From Candidatus Omnitrophota bacterium (GTDB taxonomy: Bacteria; Omnitrophota; Koll11; Gygaellales; Profunditerraquicolaceae): DNA of 8,798 bases. The stretch covers positions 1-8,798 of the forward strand of contig JAQULD010000066.1 in NCBI GenBank assembly GCA_028719045.1, given 5' to 3'. The position numbers were made by a program, and so were the translations under genes. The notes under the pieces are model-generated. The model was not told the origin of the DNA and did no database searches. It was given only the letters and a program-made list of their open reading frames with translations. The number at the start of each line of letters is the position of its first letter. Position 1 is the stretch's first letter. Below, piece after piece: positions 4,997 through 8,798 of this stretch.

Positions 4997-7900
4997 ATGC
5001 CTGGATTTTTCAAAGGACAGTTAGATTACGTATATTTCTGCTATGGCCTCGCTTTTTTAGTATTAGCCGCTATATGCTTTACCCTCCAGAGAGAAAGAGA
5101 ACACCGCCTGGCCTGGTTTTGGCTTGGCCTGTTTGCTGTTACTTTCGGCGCAAGCGAATGGCTTGAGCTTTTTACCGTAAATATAGGGGAAAGCGGACTT
5201 TTTTCCGCTGTGCGCCTGGGCGGCAGGATCTTAGCGTATGTGTTCCTTTTTGAGTTTGCCAGGATAGATATTTTCAGGCTGCGCCCTAAATTAGCAAAAG
5301 CATGGATTTACTTGCCATTCCTGCTGCTTTCTGTTTCAGGGGCTTTCTTCGGCGGTAAAGGGCTGAATTTCTCTTCTTATTATTTTCTTGGTTTGCCCGC
5401 GGGGCTGTTTTCAGCCTGGGTGCTGGTCAGGGCGTCTAAGTTCGAAACAAACAGGCGCCATTGGTTGATAATCTCCGCTCTTGCGCTTTTTATTTATGCA
5501 ATATTCAATGCCGTATTTGTGCCTAAAATATCTTTACTGGCAGAAGGCGGTATTTTTCCCGTCCAGATCATCCGTGTCGCCCTCGCGTTATTCTTGGTAA
5601 TAAGCCTGTGGTTCTATTCGCAGGTACCCCGGTTTCCTGGCCATCGCCTGTTAAGCCATCCTATATATCTGCAGCTTTCCACCTGGGTCGCCCTTACTTT
5701 AATTGCGATCATAACTTCCGGCTGGTTTTTTACCAATTATTTAGGCGATTTCGCGCGGGCCAAATTAATCAAAGACTCCAAAAACAGCGCTAACGATTTA
5801 ACGCATCATCTTATGGATGAGCTGACCAAGTCGGAGCAGGCGGTAATGACCTTGAGCGGTTCCCCCTGGATTTTACCCGCTTTGATAACCGGCAAAAAAG
5901 AAGACCTGGATAACGCCAGGTCCGCACTTGACCGTTACAATCGGAGCTTGAGGATGTCCGGGTGTTTCCTTTTGGACAGCCGCGGCAGCGTCATCGTAAC
6001 TTCCAGCAGGATTAAGCCTGAGGGGCTCGCAGGGAAATCGCTTGAGGATATGCCTTATTTTAAGAAATCCATGGTGGGGTGGCCCGCTTATTATTTCGCC
6101 GTGGAGTCTCCTTCGGAAGAGCGTTGTTATTACGCCAGTTTTCCCGTGAGAAGCGAAGCGGGGGATATTACAGGCGCGGTAGTTATTAAGAAGAACATTG
6201 ATAATATCGAGGGAGGGTTTGTCCAGTACCCATACTCTTTTCTTGTTGACCCTTCCGGCGTTATTTTTCTCTCCGCGAACCGTAGTTTTCTTTTCAGCTG
6301 CCTTTGGCCGGTCAACGACTCCGTCCGCAGAAACTTATTGTCAACGGGGCAATACGGCAAAAACAGGCAGTTTAATTCCCTTTTAACGAAAGAAGTCTTT
6401 GACGGGCAGCAAATTGTTTTTAACAATGAAGGCCTTTATGTCGTGCGCCAGCTTATCGGCCGGGAAGGCTGGTCGATAGTTTTGCTTAGTTCCGAAAAAC
6501 CGATTTTCCAATACCGCTTATTCGGCATAATGATCATCTTGTTCTTATGCATTCTTGTGCTTGTATTTCTTATGGCGGTAAGGCAAAGGGAAAAGATGCT
6601 TGCCATAGTCGCTACGGTAAATACGCAGTTAAAAACAGTGCTTGACGCGGCCACGCAGGTTTCTATTATTGCCACCGAAATGCAGGGGCTGGTTACGGTA
6701 TTTAACACAGGAGCGGAGAAAATGCTCGGTTATTCCGCCGAGGATATGGTAGAGATGCACACTCCGGAAATAATCCACCTGGAAGAAGAAATCGAGGCAA
6801 GGAGCCGTGAATTAAGCGAAGAATTCTCCAGGCCTGTCAAAGGCTTTGACGTCCTGGTTGAATACGCGCGCCTTGGGCTTTATGAGCAGAGGGAATGGAC
6901 CTATGTGTGCAAAGACGGAAAATACATTACCGTCAGCCTTTCCGTGACCGCGCAGCGTGATACTCACGGCATGATCACCGGTTTCCTTTTCGTCGCGACC
7001 GATATAACCGCGCGCAAGCGGGCGGAATATGAATTGCAGGAACAAAAGGAATTCTCCGAGAACCTGGTGCAGAACGCGGCTGTCGCTATTTTTGTAATAG
7101 ACGCTAACCACAATGTTATTTTCTGGAATAAGGCCTGTGAAGAGCTTACCGGTTTCAAGGCTCGCGACATGATAGGCTCTCCCGATCACTGGAGAGCTTT
7201 TTATAAAAATAAACGCCCTGTCATGGCGGATATAGTGGTGGAAGGTAAATCGGAAAAAGTCCTGGAGTTTTACGGCTCCGAAGGTAAATTGGCGTTAACT
7301 CCCAGCGGCCTGCGGGCCGAAGGCTGGTATCCCAGTTTAGGCGGCAAGGACAGGTATATTATTTTTGAAGCAGCCCCTATATACAACAGCAAAGGAAAAT
7401 TGGTCGCGGCCATTGAAACACTCAACGACATAACCGAAAGAAAACTCGCCGAAGAAGCCCTCGCCAGGCAGACCCAGGAATTGGCGCGTTCCAATACGGA
7501 ACTGGAGCGGTTTGCTTATATAGCCTCGCATGACCTGCAGGAGCCTCTCAGGATGGTCTCCAGTTATATCCAGCTCCTGGAAAAACGTTACAAAGGCAAG
7601 CTTGATTCTTCCGCGGATGATTTTATCGGCTACATCGTTGAAGGAGTGTTCTGGATGCAGTCGCTTATCAACGCCCTTCTTACATATTCCCGCGTCGGCA
7701 CACAGGCGAAAGAATTTGAAGCTACCAATTGTAATCAGGTAATCGCCAGGACCCTTATGAATTTGCAGGTAGCGATAGAAGAAAGCGGGGCGGTCATTAC
7801 GTGCGACAACCTTCCCACGATTTTCGCGGACGGCTCTCAATTGATCCAATTATTCCAGAATTTGATCGGAAATGCCATAAAATTCAAGGGCGAAGAGTCC

Positions 7901-8170
7901 CCCAGGATACATGTTTCCTGCGAGCGCAAAGGGAACGAATGGGTTTTTTCCGTCAAGGACAACGGGATAGGGATCGCGCCGCAATATTTTACGAGGATTT
8001 TTGAGATCTTCCAGCGCCTGCATTCGAGGAAAGAATACCCGGGTACGGGTATAGGGCTGGCGGTTTGCAAAAAGATCATAGAACGCCATGGCGGACGGAT
8101 CTGGCTGGAATCTACTCCAGGAAGCGGATCCATATTTTATTTTGCCATTCCTATTCCGGAGGCGGAATGA
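4997..8170 (+). CDS. Membrane sensor histidine kinase with polytopic N-terminus, DctB-like Cache domain, two PAS domains, HisKA and HATPase
   Basis: This 1057-residue kinase is intact. About seven hydrophobic segments fill residues 11-208, with no known domain that I can name. A further helix (226-247) leads into an extracytoplasmic region (about 249-503) resembling the double-Cache sensor of DctB-type kinases (LLDSRGSVIVTSS, YYASFPVR, GAVVIKKN, FLVDPSGVIFLS). A ninth helix (507-528) returns inside. Two PAS domains follow (about 540-670 and 685-815), each ending DIT-x-RK. HisKA carries the phosphoacceptor His845 in ASHDLQEPLR. The ATPase has N955/N959 in LFQNLIGNAIKF, DNGIGIA (988-994) and GTGIGLA (1016-1022). 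All catalytic motifs look complete, so activity is expected. The ligand is unknown; DctB relatives sense C4-dicarboxylates, but specificity cannot be transferred. There is no receiver domain; the neighbouring REC-GGDEF protein, overlapped by four bases, is the likely partner. Confidence 0.95.
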   Translation: MPGFFKGQLDYVYFCYGLAFLVLAAICFTLQREREHRLAWFWLGLFAVTFGASEWLELFTVNIGESGLFSAVRLGGRILAYVFLFEFARIDIFRLRPKLAKAWIYLPFLLLSVSGAFFGGKGLNFSSYYFLGLPAGLFSAWVLVRASKFETNRRHWLIISALALFIYAIFNAVFVPKISLLAEGGIFPVQIIRVALALFLVISLWFYSQVPRFPGHRLLSHPIYLQLSTWVALTLIAIITSGWFFTNYLGDFARAKLIKDSKNSANDLTHHLMDELTKSEQAVMTLSGSPWILPALITGKKEDLDNARSALDRYNRSLRMSGCFLLDSRGSVIVTSSRIKPEGLAGKSLEDMPYFKKSMVGWPAYYFAVESPSEERCYYASFPVRSEAGDITGAVVIKKNIDNIEGGFVQYPYSFLVDPSGVIFLSANRSFLFSCLWPVNDSVRRNLLSTGQYGKNRQFNSLLTKEVFDGQQIVFNNEGLYVVRQLIGREGWSIVLLSSEKPIFQYRLFGIMIILFLCILVLVFLMAVRQREKMLAIVATVNTQLKTVLDAATQVSIIATEMQGLVTVFNTGAEKMLGYSAEDMVEMHTPEIIHLEEEIEARSRELSEEFSRPVKGFDVLVEYARLGLYEQREWTYVCKDGKYITVSLSVTAQRDTHGMITGFLFVATDITARKRAEYELQEQKEFSENLVQNAAVAIFVIDANHNVIFWNKACEELTGFKARDMIGSPDHWRAFYKNKRPVMADIVVEGKSEKVLEFYGSEGKLALTPSGLRAEGWYPSLGGKDRYIIFEAAPIYNSKGKLVAAIETLNDITERKLAEEALARQTQELARSNTELERFAYIASHDLQEPLRMVSSYIQLLEKRYKGKLDSSADDFIGYIVEGVFWMQSLINALLTYSRVGTQAKEFEATNCNQVIARTLMNLQVAIEESGAVITCDNLPTIFADGSQLIQLFQNLIGNAIKFKGEESPRIHVSCERKGNEWVFSVKDNGIGIAPQYFTRIFEIFQRLHSRKEYPGTGIGLAVCKKIIERHGGRIWLESTPGSGSIFYFAIPIPEAE
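8158..8162 (+). promoter_or_regulatory. Ribosome binding site deciding between two adjacent ATG codons of the response regulator
   Basis: GGAGG at 8158-8162 lies inside the last codons of the kinase gene. It is four bases from ATG 8167 and seven from ATG 8170, both in the same frame. The seven-base spacing is nearer the usual optimum, so ATG 8170 is preferred; the proteins would differ by one methionine only. Confidence 0.6.
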
Positions 8171-8798
8171 TGTTACAACATCAGGAACATAAGCCCATCA
8201 GGATACTTTTGGTCGAAGATAACCCGGGCGACGCGCGCCTGCTTAAAGAATACCTGGAAGAATCGAAAGCGCTGCAGTTCGAGATGACGCACGCGGAAAA
8301 ATTGAGTTCCGCGCTTTCGCACATGGAAAACGCCCACTTTGACGTTATACTGCTTGATCTTATGCTTCCGGACAGCCAGGGGCTGGATACTTTTACCAGG
8401 ATAAATACCCAGGCTTCCGGCGTGCCTGTAGTGGTGATGTCGGGAATCGCGGATGAAACTGTCGCGATCAAAGCCGTGCATGAGGGCGCGGAAGATTATT
8501 TGGTCAAAGGCCAGGTGAACAGCAATCTGCTGGCGCGGGCCCTGCGTTATGCCATTGAGAGGCACCGGATGAAAATGGCCCTGCGCAGCCAATCTCTCGT
8601 CGATGATCTTACCGGGCTGTATAATCACAGGGGGTTCCTTGCCCTTGCCGGGCAGCAATTAAAATTGTCGCGCAGGACCCAAAGAGGTTTTTTTCTGGTC
8701 TTTATCGACCTGGACGGTTTGAAGCTTATCAATGATTATTTCGGCCATCTGGAAGGCGACCAGTCGCTGGTGAATACGGCCAGGATCCTTAAGAAGAC
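8170..8798 (+). CDS. REC-GGDEF response regulator, putative diguanylate cyclase (3' truncated by window edge)
   Basis: The frame is open from ATG 8170 (or ATG 8167) to the end of the window, about 209 codons. Residues 10-120 form a receiver domain: acidic pair E16/D17 in LLVEDNPGDARLL, phosphoacceptor Asp63 in ILLDLMLPD, Ser91 in VVVMSG and Lys113 in YLVKGQ. After a helical linker (about 120-143) the GGDEF domain begins with DDLTGLYNHRGF (145-156) and continues with FIDLDGLKLINDYFGHLEGD (178-197), including the metal-binding and substrate-contact positions of that first half. The GG[D/E]EF loop itself and any inhibitory RxxD site fall after base 8798, so catalytic competence cannot be judged. 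The overlap with the kinase stop and the shared ribosome-binding context point to translation coupled to the kinase, with phosphorylation by it controlling cyclic-di-GMP synthesis (inference). Confidence 0.93.
   Translation, partial: MLQHQEHKPIRILLVEDNPGDARLLKEYLEESKALQFEMTHAEKLSSALSHMENAHFDVILLDLMLPDSQGLDTFTRINTQASGVPVVVMSGIADETVAIKAVHEGAEDYLVKGQVNSNLLARALRYAIERHRMKMALRSQSLVDDLTGLYNHRGFLALAGQQLKLSRRTQRGFFLVFIDLDGLKLINDYFGHLEGDQSLVNTARILKK

Noticed and set aside
7337..7849. Minus-strand 170-codon frame inside the kinase gene
   Set aside because: It lies opposite the HisKA region with its conserved motifs, has no recognisable domain, and no plausible promoter of its own.
8173..8658. Long minus-strand frame (161 codons) opposite the response regulator
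   Set aside because: The plus strand here encodes clear REC and GGDEF motifs; the antisense frame has no recognisable family and is a shadow of the coding pattern.

Overview
The window is a tightly packed, all plus-strand stretch of a bacterial chromosome: eight protein genes, of which the first (trpS) and last (a response regulator) run off the edges. No gene-free stretch exceeds about 75 bases. I see no rRNA, tRNA, CRISPR array, insertion sequence or phage gene. The content suggests a non-model, probably diderm bacterium: a SpoIID/LytB-family wall enzyme stands among housekeeping genes rather than sporulation genes, and a large PAS/dCache sensor kinase is paired with a REC-GGDEF regulator. 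The kinase layout and gene order remind me of uncultured lineages such as Omnitrophota or deltaproteobacterial groups. That placement is a low-confidence inference; a database search of RuvB or TrpS would settle it.

Left block (1-4921) is a housekeeping cluster: trpS (3' two-thirds), scpA, ruvB, a DUF2905 small membrane protein, a secreted SpoIID-domain protein and queA. Junctions are tight: ATGA overlaps at trpS/scpA and spoIID/queA, a 32-base scpA/ruvB overlap if the upstream ruvB start is used, 63 bases between ruvB and the DUF2905 gene, and 5 bases between that gene and the SpoIID gene. This looks like one or two co-transcribed units covering tRNA charging and modification (TrpRS, QueA), chromosome segregation and recombination (ScpA, RuvB), and envelope functions.

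Right block (4997-8798) is a signalling pair. A 75-base AT-rich gap holding a candidate extended -10 promoter and a good ribosome binding site precedes a 1057-residue membrane histidine kinase (polytopic N-terminus, DctB-like extracytoplasmic Cache sensor, two PAS domains, HisKA, HATPase). Its stop codon overlaps the start region of a REC-GGDEF response regulator that continues past the right edge. The simplest reading is periplasmic ligand -> kinase -> phosphorylated REC -> cyclic-di-GMP synthesis, although the GGDEF catalytic loop lies outside the window.

I found no clearly new multi-gene system. The observations most worth following are a four-cysteine motif in TrpRS like that of iron-sulfur TrpRS enzymes, a QueA lacking two glycines of a usually conserved motif, and the kinase's polytopic N-terminal region of unassigned function.
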